In this document: in pieces, positions 1 through 8,816 of the stretch
Position numbering within the stretch: position 1 is the stretch's first letter
Layout: every line of letters begins with the position of its first letter
Origin: JACQFK01 sp964619955
Lineage (GTDB): Bacteria > Planctomycetota > MHYJ01 > JACPRB01
Length of the DNA: 64,000 nt
Reading direction: 5' to 3'
Assembly (NCBI GenBank): GCA_964619955.1
Contig: CAZUJF010000009.1
Coordinates: 98,647 to 162,646 of the forward strand
Program-made: the position numbers and the translations under genes
The notes under the pieces: model-generated
What the model was told of the DNA's origin: nothing
Seen by the model: only the letters and a program-made list of their open reading frames with translations
Database searches by the model: none

Positions 1-176
1 AGGGCCCGGAGGCCCGGCTCGTCCGCGCCGACCCGGGACGCGATGAGGGCCGCATCCCCCAGGGAATGGAGCCGGAAGGCCAGGTTGAACGGGGCGCCCC
101 CCAGCACGGGCCCGGAGGGCAGCAGATCCCAGAGGATCTCGCCGAAGGAGAGGATCGTTTTCACCGCGGGCCCCAT
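1..176 (-). CDS. PfkB-family carbohydrate kinase, N-terminal part (cut by window edge)
   Basis: The reverse strand from ATG at 176 reads MGPAVKTILSFGEILWDLL and goes on with LGGAPFNLAFRLHSLG and ASRVGADEPG. This is the typical start of PfkB/ribokinase-type sugar kinases, closest in style to fructokinases: FGEILWD beta strand, the substrate-contacting GGAPFN segment, then the SRVG.DE.G element. About 58 codons are visible; the ATP-binding GAGD motif would lie outside. GTG at 164 is an alternative start, giving MKTILSFGE. It diverges from the aldo/keto reductase, which fits a small sugar-metabolism locus. The family is clear, the substrate is not. Confidence 0.85.
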   Translation of the reverse strand, partial: MGPAVKTILSFGEILWDLLPSGPVLGGAPFNLAFRLHSLGDAALIASRVGADEPGLRA

Positions 177-207
177 TCAACACAAAGGGGCCTTGGGGAA
201 AAAGAAA

Positions 208-1197
208 ATGCTACCATCCCCGGTCATGAATCTGAGAACGCTGGGACGCACGGGGCTCCGGGTCTCCGAAATCGGCTACGGCGCCTGGGGCATCGGGGCG
301 AAGCAATGGATCGGCGCCCGGGACGAGGATTCCACGGCGGCCCTCGAGCGCGCCCTCGATCTGGGCCTGAATTTCATCGACACCGCCCTCGCCTACGGGG
401 AGGGCCACAGCGAACGGATCGTCGGCAAGGTCGCGCGCTCCCGGAAGGACAAGGTCTTCGTCGCCACGAAGATCCCGCCGAAGAACCACCGCTGGCCGGC
501 CGCCCGGGAGATCCCGGTCTCCGAGGTCTATCCCGCGGAGCATCTGGTCCGCTGCACGGAGCAGAGCCTCCGGAACCTCGGCCTGGAAACGCTGGACCTG
601 CAGCAACTGCACGTCTGGACGGACGAATTCTGCGGGCAGGGCGAGTGGCTGTCCACGATGGACCGGCTCAAGCGCGAGGGCAAGATCCGCCACTTCGGCG
701 TCTCCCTCGGGGAGCACACCCCGGAGAACGGGATCAAGCTCGTGGAATCGGGCGTCATCGACACCGTGCAGGTGATCTACAACCTCTTCGACCAGGGCCC
801 CGAGGACCGCCTCTTCCCGAAATGCCTGGAGCACCGCGTGGGGGTCATCGCCCGCGTGCCCTTCGACGAAGGCGGGCTCACGGGCAAGATCACGCCGGAA
901 ACGACGTTCCCCGAGGGCGACTTCCGCAACGGATATTTCCGGGGCGACCGCAAGCGGGAGATCCAGGAGCGCGTGGGACGGCTCGTCGCCGGGCTCGGCA
1001 TCGAGCTCCCCCGGCTGCCGGAAACCGCGCTGCGCTTCACGCTGAGCCATCCGGCGGTCTCCACCGTGATCCCGGGGATGCGCACGATCCGCAACGTCGA
1101 GGCCAACTGCGCCGCCGGCGACGGCAAGGGGCTGGCGCCGGACCTCCTCGCCCGCTGCCGCCCCCACCGCTGGATTCGCAACTACTACCAGGCCTGA
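208..1197 (+). CDS. aldo/keto reductase
   Basis: NAD(P)H-dependent oxidoreductase of the aldo/keto reductase superfamily with a TIM-barrel fold. The N-terminus has the standard LGRTGLRVSEIGYGAWGIG strand, followed by the catalytic Asp/Tyr pair in FIDTALAYGEGHSE and the Lys in VFVATKI. TLDLQQLHVW supplies the usual active-site region, and the C-terminal STVIPGMRTIRNVEAN is the cofactor-binding end. The length of about 329 residues is normal. ATG at 208 has a GGGG run about 10 nt upstream; ATG at 226, giving MNLRTLGRTG, is an equally possible start. Such enzymes often act on sugars or aldehydes. The neighbour on the other strand is a sugar kinase. The substrate is unknown. Confidence 0.9.
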   Translation: MLPSPVMNLRTLGRTGLRVSEIGYGAWGIGAKQWIGARDEDSTAALERALDLGLNFIDTALAYGEGHSERIVGKVARSRKDKVFVATKIPPKNHRWPAAREIPVSEVYPAEHLVRCTEQSLRNLGLETLDLQQLHVWTDEFCGQGEWLSTMDRLKREGKIRHFGVSLGEHTPENGIKLVESGVIDTVQVIYNLFDQGPEDRLFPKCLEHRVGVIARVPFDEGGLTGKITPETTFPEGDFRNGYFRGDRKREIQERVGRLVAGLGIELPRLPETALRFTLSHPAVSTVIPGMRTIRNVEANCAAGDGKGLAPDLLARCRPHRWIRNYYQA

Positions 1198-1205
1198 TTC
1201 CGGCG

Positions 1206-1211
1206 TATAAT
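1206..1211 (+). promoter_or_regulatory. -10 hexamer TATAAT, leaderless-type promoter
   Basis: Perfect TATAAT with only 6 nt between it and ATG at 1218, so transcription would begin at or next to the start codon. The same spacing recurs before several other genes in the window. Confidence 0.6.
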
Positions 1212-1217
1212 AAGGGC

Positions 1218-1766
1218 ATGTTCATCCTGCTGCTCGCCCTGCAGGCCTCCGCCCAGGAGTACCTCCCCGTCACCGAGGGGACCCGGCAAGTCTACATCGT
1301 CGAGGAACTGGGCGCGGAAGCCGTCGAACCCGCCCGCGAAATCGCCGCGGAAGCGGGGGCCGCCGGCCAGGACGGCTGGATCGGGATCCGCAGCTTCCTG
1401 GGCTACGAGCAGGGCTGGATGCGCGCGGTCGACGGCCGCGTCGAATTCCGGATCGACGCGGGCCCCGAGGCGCCCGCGCTCACGATCCTGAAGACGTCCG
1501 CCCAGTCGGGCGACACCTGGAAGAGTTCGCTGGGGCGCGAGGAGCTGACCTTCACGTTCCGCGGCGAGGAGCCCCTGGAACTGGGGGATGAACGCGTGCG
1601 CGCCCGGCACATCGAGTTCGGCAGCAGCGACCCGCTCCGTCACCGGGGGCACGGCGCCGTGCGCGGAGATCTCTGGTTCGTCGCCGGTCGCGGCCTCGTG
1701 CGCGCCGAGCTCACGAAGGATCTCGACTGCCACTCGCACACGACCCGGAGCTATCGCAGGAAGTAA
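1218..1766 (+). CDS. secreted protein of unknown function
   Basis: 182 residues. The N-terminus MFILLLALQASAQEYLP looks like a very short signal peptide with an ASA-Q cleavage site. The rest is mostly polar with several predicted beta strands and the phrases WIGIRSFLGYEQGW, GDTWKSS and GDLWFVAGRGLVRAEL. That pattern resembles small periplasmic beta-rich proteins that end in a lipoprotein-like strand, but I recognise no family. The start is fixed by the TATAAT 6 nt upstream, as there is no ribosome-binding site. The 3' end overlaps the convergent DUF393 gene by 56 bases. Confidence 0.6.
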   Translation: MFILLLALQASAQEYLPVTEGTRQVYIVEELGAEAVEPAREIAAEAGAAGQDGWIGIRSFLGYEQGWMRAVDGRVEFRIDAGPEAPALTILKTSAQSGDTWKSSLGREELTFTFRGEEPLELGDERVRARHIEFGSSDPLRHRGHGAVRGDLWFVAGRGLVRAELTKDLDCHSHTTRSYRRK

Positions 1767-2292
1767 GGGGCAGGGTCCCGAACCAGCGGACCCGGTTCCG
1801 GGCGATCCATCGATAGAGCAGTCCCGCCGCGAAACCCGGGACGAGGGCCGAGAGCAGCGCCAGAGGCCAGGGTCCGTTGCGGGCCAGACGGGACCAGCCC
1901 CGCTCGGCGCTCCAAACCCCGCCCCCTTCCACGACATGCATGGCCCCGCCCAGCTGCTCCGGCGAAAGCCCGGGGGCCAGGCGCTTCGCCTCCTCCGCCT
2001 GGATCGGGACGAAGCGGAACGCCGCCGCCGTCGGCCAGGCCTCCAGCGCCCCTTTCGAGCGCACGCAGAGGACGCAGGTCGCGTCGTAGAGCACCGTCAG
2101 CTCCGCCGGATGCCGCGGCCAGAGATCCGGCACCCAGCGGGGATCGGGGCTCTTTCGAAGACCGGCCCGGATCTCCAGCGCGGCGAAAAGGAGCGCCGCC
2201 GCCGCGAGGGCCGGGGTCCAGACCAGGCCCGCCAGCGCCGGGACCAGCACGAGCAGGGTCTCGGCAGGATTGGCGATCCAGCGGCCCCTCAC
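1711..2292 (-). CDS. DUF393 (DCC-family thiol-disulfide oxidoreductase-like) membrane protein
   Basis: 193 residues from a GTG start that overlaps the stop codon of the upstream ligase gene (GTGA). The N-terminus is hydrophobic (AETLLVLVPALAGLVW and AALLFAALEI, two short membrane segments). A DUF393 domain follows, opening with LTVLYDATCVLC; the CxxC pair after a beta strand is the family hallmark. The C-terminus has FAAGLLYRWIARNR, also typical. Members are thought to be thioredoxin-like oxidoreductases, but few have a proven role. It closes the pilus operon. Fusion of the DUF393 domain to a membrane segment is common; a link to pilus assembly is only positional. Confidence 0.75.
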   Translation of the reverse strand: MRGRWIANPAETLLVLVPALAGLVWTPALAAAALLFAALEIRAGLRKSPDPRWVPDLWPRHPAELTVLYDATCVLCVRSKGALEAWPTAAAFRFVPIQAEEAKRLAPGLSPEQLGGAMHVVEGGGVWSAERGWSRLARNGPWPLALLSALVPGFAAGLLYRWIARNRVRWFGTLPLTSCDSSGSCASGSRDPS

Positions 2293-4130
2293 GGGAAGAA
2301 CTCCGCAAGCAGCGCGTCCTTCTCCCACTCCGGATGCTCCTGCCGGATCGCGGCGCCGACGTCGAGGCCGAGTTCCCGGGCCTTCCGGAAATCCTCCCGC
2401 GCCTCGTCGCGCCGTCCCGAGCGCCAGCGGACTTCGCCCCGGGAGAAGCGCGCCCCGGCATGGGCGGGATCCAGCGCGCAGGCCGCCTCCAGCTGGCGCT
2501 CCGCGCCGCGCAGATCGCCCGAGAGGATCTGCATCCCGCCCAGGATGTAGGCGGGATAGAACCAGTCCGGGGCGAGTTCCCGCGCCCGGCGCACCGAACG
2601 CTCCGCCTCCTCCGCGGAGCCCCTGGCCAGGACGAGGCTCGCCCCCAGATTGTTGAGGGCCGCCGCCTGATGGGGGCGTTCGCGGAGCACGGCGCGGTAG
2701 GCTTCCACCGCCTCGGCGGGCCGCCCCAGCCCCTTGAAGGCCTCCGCGCGCGCCAGATGCACCCGGGCCATGCCGGGAAGCTCGCCGGGAATCTCCTCCA
2801 GCAGCGCCAGGCGCTCCGCCGCGGCGGAGCGGGACATGGCCTCCGAAAAGAGGCGGTCGCGGTGCAGCAAGGCCCAGGCCGGAAGGACCGCGAACGCCAG
2901 CAGGGCGGCGCCGGCGGCGCGCAGCGCGACCGCCCCCTGCCCGGCCTCCCGGCGCCGGACGACGAGGGCCGAGAGACCCTCCCGGTCGGCGAGCCCGAGG
3001 CAGGCCCAGAAGAGCACAAGCGGGGAAAGATGCAGCGTCAGCGTGTTGAAGACGCCCGCCGCCAGGAACGCCGCCGCCGCGCCGCCGTACCCGGCGATCA
3101 GCACCGTCCGCTCCGCGCCGTTCCGGGAATGGAACCAGAGGCGCCGGGCGGCCACCAGGGCGAGGAGGCCCCAGGCCAGCAGCCCCGGAACCCCCGTCTC
3201 CGCGGCCGCCTGCATCCAGCTTGAATGCGCATCCTCGGGCTCCACGAACTCCGACCGCCGGGTGTGACGGTGGGAGAGCCGGAACTCCCCGGGATCGCGA
3301 TGCGCGGGGTACTCGCTCGGAAACGTGCCGGGGCCGCTTCCCAGGAGGGGATGCTCCCGGAGGATCGCGAGCGCCCCCTTCCAGAGTCCCGCGCGGACGC
3401 CGGCGGTTTCCATCCGGCTGTCCGACAGCGGATCCCGTCCGCGGCCCGCAAACGGCAGGACGAGCAGGACCGCGAACACGAGCAGAGCCGCCCGCCAGCG
3501 GCGGGAGAGGAGCGTAAAGACGCCCAAGCCCGCCACGCTTCCCACCCAGCCGCCCCGCGACTCGCTCAGCGCCAGCAGCAGCAGCGCCGCGACCGCGCCC
3601 GCGACGCCCGCCGTCTTGAACCTCGTCCCCAGCGCCGTCCCCAGGCAGGCCGGCAGGAGCAGGGCCGAAACCGCACCCGAGTAGTTCGTATTCCCCTCGC
3701 CCGCCACGGCGGACTCCCCCCGCAGGGCCTGGAGCCCCCCCCAGAGCCCGAGGATCACCGACAGCAGCGCGAGCACCCGCGGCGCGCTCTCCGCCGGGAA
3801 TTCCTCCGGAAGCGGCCCCCGACGGACCGCCCCATAAACCCCGAGACCCGCCGCCAGCGCGAGCAGCGGCTCCACCCATTCGCCGCGTCCGCCGGCGGCC
3901 GCCCAGGACAGCCCGCTGACGCAGCCCAGCAGCAGACCCGCCGTCAGCAGCGGATCGCGGCCGGCGCGTTCCTCCCGCAGCCGGGCGAGCCGGACGGCGC
4001 CCAGGGCCCAGAGCGCGGCGAGGAGGAGCAGCAGCACGGGGCGGCGGACGGCGTCGTAGCCCGTGCCGGGCCACGTGTAGAGGGGGCAGGCGAGCACGAG
4101 CGTCAGCAGGAGGGCCGCGGCGCGTCGCAC
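2289..4130 (-). CDS. O-antigen ligase (Wzy_C) family membrane protein with C-terminal TPR domain
   Basis: 613 residues. About 10 hydrophobic segments occupy residues 1-400. The large periplasmic loop holds LLGSGPGTFPSEYPAHRD and EPEDAHSSWMQAAAETGVPG, the arrangement of the Wzy_C/WaaL ligase family (loop arginines and the H-N/S motif before a helix). Residues from about 430 form TPR-like helices (AEAVEAYRAVLRERPHQAAALNNLG and following). GTG start at 4130 lies 2 nt past the pilS stop. The family includes O-antigen ligases and the pilin O-oligosaccharyltransferases PglL/TfpO. Its place inside the pil operon makes pilin or surface glycosylation a reasonable guess. The protein also lacks any other polysaccharide genes nearby. 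Confidence 0.8.
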   Translation of the reverse strand: MRRAAALLLTLVLACPLYTWPGTGYDAVRRPVLLLLLAALWALGAVRLARLREERAGRDPLLTAGLLLGCVSGLSWAAAGGRGEWVEPLLALAAGLGVYGAVRRGPLPEEFPAESAPRVLALLSVILGLWGGLQALRGESAVAGEGNTNYSGAVSALLLPACLGTALGTRFKTAGVAGAVAALLLLALSESRGGWVGSVAGLGVFTLLSRRWRAALLVFAVLLVLPFAGRGRDPLSDSRMETAGVRAGLWKGALAILREHPLLGSGPGTFPSEYPAHRDPGEFRLSHRHTRRSEFVEPEDAHSSWMQAAAETGVPGLLAWGLLALVAARRLWFHSRNGAERTVLIAGYGGAAAAFLAAGVFNTLTLHLSPLVLFWACLGLADREGLSALVVRRREAGQGAVALRAAGAALLAFAVLPAWALLHRDRLFSEAMSRSAAAERLALLEEIPGELPGMARVHLARAEAFKGLGRPAEAVEAYRAVLRERPHQAAALNNLGASLVLARGSAEEAERSVRRARELAPDWFYPAYILGGMQILSGDLRGAERQLEAACALDPAHAGARFSRGEVRWRSGRRDEAREDFRKARELGLDVGAAIRQEHPEWEKDALLAEFFP

Positions 4131-4132
4131 GA

Positions 4133-5755
4133 TCAGGCGGGGATCCACACGCGGACGGTGGTCCCCCTCCCTTCCTGGCTCTCGATCGAGATCTCCCCGC
4201 CGTGCGCCTGGACGATCTTGCGGGCGATCGCCAGCCCCATGCCCACGCCGGTGGATTTCGTGGTGAAGAAGGGGTCGAAGACGCGGCCCAGAACGTCCTT
4301 CGGGATTCCGGCGCCGTCGTCGACGACTTCCACGGCGACGCCGTCCTTGCGGTCGGGCTCGGGGCCCGCCGCCGCCTGGCAGCGGTACGTCACATGCCCG
4401 ATCTTGAGGTTGCGGGAGCAGGCCTCGACGGCGTTGAGGCCGAGGTTCAACAGCACCTGCTTGAGCTTGTCGGCGTCCCCCCGGCAGACGACGGTGCGCG
4501 GCGCCTCCGTCCGGATCTCGACGTTGCGGTCCCGTCTCGCCTCCAGGAGCAGCACCGTCTCCTCGATCACCTCCGCCAGGTTGCACAGGGCCAGGTCCAC
4601 GGGACGGTCGTTCGCGTAATCCATGAATTCGGAGATGATCCCGTTGAGCCGGTCGCTCTCGCGGATGACGACCTGGAGGAGCTGCCGGTCCTCCTCGCGG
4701 GACAGCGAACTGCCCTCAAGCTCCTGGGCCGCCCCCCGGATGGACGCGAGGGGGTTCCGGATCTCGTGCGCCATGGAGGCGCTCATCTCGAGGAGGGCCT
4801 TGAAGCGGTCGGCCCGCCGCGTCATCTCCTCCATCTGGTTGCGAAGCGAGAGATCGCTGAAGATGACCACGATGCCCCGGAGCGCCCCGGGACCCTCGTC
4901 CGAAAGGGGCGAAACGGTGACCCGCACCGGCGCGCGCCGGAGCGGGAACTCGCGGCTGCCGCGCTGTCCGCTCCGCAGTCCGAGCCTCAGGAACTCGGCG
5001 ATCTCGCGCGGGAGGGCCTCCTCGATCCGCCGGCCCTCCAGGACCTGCCCCTCGGCCAGCCCCAGGAGGGCCACGGTCGGCGGGTTCACGAACTGGATTT
5101 CACCGAAGCGGTCGGCCGCCAGCACGCCGCCGGCCATGTTCTTCAGGATCTCCTCGTTGAGGATCCGGACGTGGCTCACCTCCGCGGTCAGCCGCCCCGC
5201 CAGCAGGGCCACGACGTGGAGGGACAGGGCGAAGAAGAACAGGTACGGGAGGACGAAGGTCCTCCGCGCCGCGTACTCGCCGACGACGACCGGATCCGTG
5301 AACGGCAGCGCCAGAGAAACGCCCTCGTAGTGGGCGAGGAAATACAGGGTGGAGACCGCCGCGAGGATGATCGACGCGCCCGAGGCGAATCCGACCCCCA
5401 GGCGCGGCCCCAGGAGGACGGCGGACGCGATGACGACGGCGAAGAACAGGAACGCGAAGAAGCGGTCGATGCCGGTGAAATACGTGAGCGCCCCGACGAT
5501 GAGGACGTCCAGGGCCAGCTGTCCCGCCGCCAGCCGGCGCAATCTCACGCCGCTGCGCGCCAGCAGCAGATACACGAGGTTGAGGAGGCAGGCCCCGATG
5601 AGCGTGTAGTAGGGCGCGAAGGAACCCGCCTCCCCGACGCGGGTCCACAGGATCGCCCCGATGCCGGCCACCGCCAGCGCCAGGCGGCCGAACATCAGCC
5701 ACTTGAGGCGCGTCTCCAGGGCCTGTTCGCCGCCCGACCGGGACCGGGACAGCAT
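4133..5755 (-). CDS. pilS: membrane sensor histidine kinase, PilS/NtrB type
   Basis: 540 residues. Six hydrophobic segments lie at about 20-190, a PAS domain at about 195-305 (ILNEEILKNMAGGVLAAD, IQFVNPPTVALLGL), then a HisKA domain with the phospho-acceptor His330 in SMAHEIRNPLASIRG. The HATPase_c domain shows the N box LNLGLNAVEA, G1 VVDDGAGI, F box FDPFFTTK and G2 GVGMGLAIA. Six membrane helices plus PAS next to pilC is the PilS layout. The usual NtrC-type partner PilR is not adjacent; the only response regulator in the window is 22 kb away and lacks a phospho-acceptor. Starts 10 nt after the pilC stop. Confidence 0.85.
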   Translation of the reverse strand: MLSRSRSGGEQALETRLKWLMFGRLALAVAGIGAILWTRVGEAGSFAPYYTLIGACLLNLVYLLLARSGVRLRRLAAGQLALDVLIVGALTYFTGIDRFFAFLFFAVVIASAVLLGPRLGVGFASGASIILAAVSTLYFLAHYEGVSLALPFTDPVVVGEYAARRTFVLPYLFFFALSLHVVALLAGRLTAEVSHVRILNEEILKNMAGGVLAADRFGEIQFVNPPTVALLGLAEGQVLEGRRIEEALPREIAEFLRLGLRSGQRGSREFPLRRAPVRVTVSPLSDEGPGALRGIVVIFSDLSLRNQMEEMTRRADRFKALLEMSASMAHEIRNPLASIRGAAQELEGSSLSREEDRQLLQVVIRESDRLNGIISEFMDYANDRPVDLALCNLAEVIEETVLLLEARRDRNVEIRTEAPRTVVCRGDADKLKQVLLNLGLNAVEACSRNLKIGHVTYRCQAAAGPEPDRKDGVAVEVVDDGAGIPKDVLGRVFDPFFTTKSTGVGMGLAIARKIVQAHGGEISIESQEGRGTTVRVWIPA

Positions 5756-5765
5756 CCCGGGCCCC

Positions 5766-6989
5766 CTACTTGCTGCTCAGGTTCGACTGGATCTGGATGA
5801 TCGGGAGGAAGATCGACAGGACGATGAAGCCGACGATCAGGCCCATCATCGCGATCATCAACGGCTCGATCAGGGAGGTCAGCGACTTGACCATCGCCTT
5901 GACCTCGGAGTCGTAGAACTCCGCGATCTTCATGAGCAGCTTCTCGAGGGCGCCGGTCTTCTCGCCGATCGAGATCATGCGCGTGACCATCGGGGGGAAG
6001 CGCTTGCTCTCAGCCAGCGGCTCGCCCAGGGTCTCGCCCTTCTGGACCTGGTCCTTGGCATGCAGCACGGCGGCCTCGATCAGCAGGTTGCCCGACGTGG
6101 AGGCCACGATGTCCAGCGCCGCCAGCATGGGCACGCCCGACTGGATCAGGGTGGCGAAGGTGCGGGAGAAACGGGAGATGGCGACCTTCCGGAACAGGGG
6201 CCCGAAGACGGGCGCGTGAAGCACGCACCAGTCGAACTGCCACGCGCCGGTCTTGGTCTTCACGTACAAGCGCGCGGCCACGGCGAAGACGATCACGCCG
6301 ATGATGACCCAGAGGAAATGCTCGCGGAGCACGATGCTGATGAAGATCAGGAATTCCGTCGGCGGGGGGAGCTTGGTCATCCCGAGCTGCTCGAAGATGA
6401 CCTGGAATTTCGGCACGATGCCCACGACCAGACCGACGGTGATGGAGATGATCAGGCACAGGGAGATGACCGGATAGGTCATGGCGGCCTTGATCTCGCG
6501 CTTCAACTCCTCCGCGGACTCCATGAAATCCGCCAGGCGCTGGAGGATGATGTCCAGCTGGCCCGAGGCCTCGCCGGCCTTGATCATGTTGATGTAGATC
6601 TTGGTGAAGAGCTTCGGATGCTCGCTCAGCGCGGTCGAGAAATCGCTGCCCGCCCGGACGCGCTCGATGACCTTGTCCAGCGTCAGCTTGAATCCGGCGT
6701 CCGAGGCCTGCTCGTGGAGGATCTCCAGCGACTCCAGGAGCGGGATGCCCGAGCTGATCATCGTGGACAGCTGGCGGGTCAGGACGCAGATGTCCTTGGT
6801 CTTGACGTGGGGCCGGGGGGGGCCGAACAGGCCGTGGCTCTTCTTGCCGCCCTTCTGCTCGCTGATGGTCTGGACGGAGAGATTCTTCTTCTTGAGCTCC
6901 GCCTGGGCCGCGGACTTGTCGGCGGCGCGGATCGTCGCTTCGACCTTTTTGCCGTCCGCCCCTTTGGCGACGTAGGTAAATACGGCCAT
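5766..6989 (-). CDS. pilC: type IV pilus inner-membrane platform protein PilC
   Basis: 407 residues, the usual PilC/GspF length. It has an N-terminal small domain (MAVFTYVAKGADGKKVEATI) and two GspF (T2SSF) domains: LTRQLSTMISSGIPLLESLEIL at about 80 and FSRTFATLIQSGVPMLAALDIV at about 285. Three membrane segments are visible, including VISLCLIISITVGLVVGIV and the C-terminal FIVLSIFLPIIQIQ. The ATG at 6989 is preceded by AAGGAG about 10 nt upstream; a longer reading to 7028 has no such site. PilC is the inner-membrane anchor on which PilB and PilT act. Lies between pilB and pilS in one operon. Confidence 0.95.
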   Translation of the reverse strand: MAVFTYVAKGADGKKVEATIRAADKSAAQAELKKKNLSVQTISEQKGGKKSHGLFGPPRPHVKTKDICVLTRQLSTMISSGIPLLESLEILHEQASDAGFKLTLDKVIERVRAGSDFSTALSEHPKLFTKIYINMIKAGEASGQLDIILQRLADFMESAEELKREIKAAMTYPVISLCLIISITVGLVVGIVPKFQVIFEQLGMTKLPPPTEFLIFISIVLREHFLWVIIGVIVFAVAARLYVKTKTGAWQFDWCVLHAPVFGPLFRKVAISRFSRTFATLIQSGVPMLAALDIVASTSGNLLIEAAVLHAKDQVQKGETLGEPLAESKRFPPMVTRMISIGEKTGALEKLLMKIAEFYDSEVKAMVKSLTSLIEPLMIAMMGLIVGFIVLSIFLPIIQIQSNLSSK

Positions 6990-7050
6990 CGACCCTCTCC
7001 TTGATGCTACAGGTTCAGTGTACCCCACGACGGGGGGAATGTAAACCCTT

Positions 7051-7074
7051 CGCCTGCAGGGTGTCCCGCAGGCG
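7051..7074 (-). promoter_or_regulatory. hairpin between pilB and pilC
   Basis: CGCCTGC (7051-7057) pairs with GCAGGCG (7068-7074) and starts immediately after the pilB stop codon. No U-run follows on the minus strand, so it may act as an mRNA-stability or attenuation element, not a terminator. Confidence 0.4.
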
Positions 7075-8814
7075 TTAGTCGTCGTTCATCGTCATGCGGA
7101 TGACCTCTTCCAGGGTGGTCCTCCCCCGCATGGCGTTGAGCAGCCCCGTCCGCCGGAGCGTGAGCATCCCGCGCTGCTGCACCGCGAACCGCTTGATGTC
7201 CATGGCCGCGCGCCGCTCGATGACCATCTTCTTGATGTCCTCGTCCAGCAGCAGCGCCTCCAGGATGGCGAAACGGCCGCGGTATCCGTTGGCGCAGGAC
7301 GGGCACCCGACCGCCTTCCACAGCTTGATGTTCTCGAAATCCTCGTCCCGGAAGCCCAGCGTCTTAAGGTCCGCCACGGGGGGAAGCTTGTCCACCGGGG
7401 CCTTGCAGCGGTCGCAGAGCTTCCGGCAGAGTCGCTGGGCGGCCACGAGGATCAGCGCCGACGACACCATGAACGGGTCGATGCCCATGTCCACGAGTCG
7501 CGCGATCGAACTGGCGGCGTCGTTCGTGTGCAGCGTGGAGAAGACGAGGTGCCCCGTGATGGCGGCCTTGACCGCGATGTCCGCCGTCTCGAAATCGCGG
7601 ATTTCGCCGATCATGATCGTGTCCGGGTCCTGGCGCAGCAGGCTGCGGAGGGCCGCGGCGAAGGTCAGGCCGCGCTTGACGTTCACCGGGACCTGGATGA
7701 CGCCCTCGAGCTGGTATTCGACGGGGTCCTCCACCGTGCAGACGTTTTCCTCGGGATCCAGCACCTCGCGGAGCGAGGCGTAGAGCGTCGTGGATTTCCC
7801 CGACCCCGTCGGGCCGGTCACCAGGAGCATGCCGTAGGAGGCGGACAGGGTCTTGCGGAACGCGGCCTCGGCCTCGGGTTCGAAGCCGAGCTTCTCGATG
7901 CCGATGTTCAGGCTGGAGGAGTCCAGGATGCGGAGCACGGCCTTCTCGCCGTGCACCGTCGGCAGGATCGACACGCGGAAGTCGACCTGGCGGCCCTCGA
8001 ACTTGACCTGGAACTTCCCGTCCTGCGGGACGCGGCGCTCCGCGATGTCCAGGTTCGACATGATCTTGATGCGCGAGATGATCGAGTTGTGCATGTTCTT
8101 GGGGGGGGCCTGCTGCGCCTTCAGCACGCCGTCCGCCCGGTACCGCACGCTCACCGACTTCTCGTAGGGCTCGAGGTGGATGTCGCTCGCCCCCATCCGG
8201 AGCGCCTGCGCCACCAGGTAGTTCACGAGCTTGATGACCGGGGATTCGCCCGAGTCGTCCGTGATCGCGGAGAGGTCGATCTGCTCGTCGTCCTGCTCCT
8301 TCTTGAGCTCGAGATCGGACCCCTTGTTCTCCTGCTCGATGTCCTCGAGCACCTTGTCCATCTGCGCCTCGGCGGCGTTGTACGCCTTCGAGATCGCCTT
8401 CTTGATGGCCCGCTCGCAGGACACCACGGGCCGCAGGTCGCAATTGGTCAGGGTCCGGACGTCGTCCAGCTTCAGGATGTCGAACGGGTTCCCCACCGCG
8501 ATGGTCAGGATGTTGCCGATCTTGGAGAGCGGCAGGACGCAGTAGTAGGTGGCCAGTTCCTGGTTGATGACCTGGAGCGCGTCCTCGTTGTGGCTGATCT
8601 TCTCCACGTCCACCGGAGGGATGTTCGTCTCCAGGGAGATCGCCGAGAGATAGCTCATCTCGTCGACCATCCCCTTCTCCAGGATCACCTCGGAGTACGA
8701 CTTGTTCTCCTGGTCGGCGATGAGCGCCGCCTGTTCGGCGCGCGCCTCGTCCAGCACGCCCTGCTTCACGAGGACCTTGCGGATGCGCTGGTAGAACTTG
8801 TCCCGGATCGCCAT
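7075..8814 (-). CDS. pilB: type IV pilus assembly ATPase PilB
   Basis: 579 residues. N-terminal MshEN/T2SSE_N domain (about 1-150), then the hexameric secretion ATPase: Walker A GPTGSGKST, Asp box region VCTVEDPVEYQ, Walker B IMIGEIRD, His box HLVFSTLHTNDA. Four cysteines in CRKLCDRCK and GCPSCANGYRGR form the zinc site found in PilB/GspE and absent from PilT. It drives pilus polymerisation in the cytoplasm at the PilC platform. The start MAIRDKFYQ is 2 nt after the upstream stop codon, consistent with translational coupling. Order in the operon: pilT, MshEN protein, pilB, pilC. Confidence 0.95.
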   Translation of the reverse strand: MAIRDKFYQRIRKVLVKQGVLDEARAEQAALIADQENKSYSEVILEKGMVDEMSYLSAISLETNIPPVDVEKISHNEDALQVINQELATYYCVLPLSKIGNILTIAVGNPFDILKLDDVRTLTNCDLRPVVSCERAIKKAISKAYNAAEAQMDKVLEDIEQENKGSDLELKKEQDDEQIDLSAITDDSGESPVIKLVNYLVAQALRMGASDIHLEPYEKSVSVRYRADGVLKAQQAPPKNMHNSIISRIKIMSNLDIAERRVPQDGKFQVKFEGRQVDFRVSILPTVHGEKAVLRILDSSSLNIGIEKLGFEPEAEAAFRKTLSASYGMLLVTGPTGSGKSTTLYASLREVLDPEENVCTVEDPVEYQLEGVIQVPVNVKRGLTFAAALRSLLRQDPDTIMIGEIRDFETADIAVKAAITGHLVFSTLHTNDAASSIARLVDMGIDPFMVSSALILVAAQRLCRKLCDRCKAPVDKLPPVADLKTLGFRDEDFENIKLWKAVGCPSCANGYRGRFAILEALLLDEDIKKMVIERRAAMDIKRFAVQQRGMLTLRRTGLLNAMRGRTTLEEVIRMTMNDD

Positions 8815-8816
8815 GG

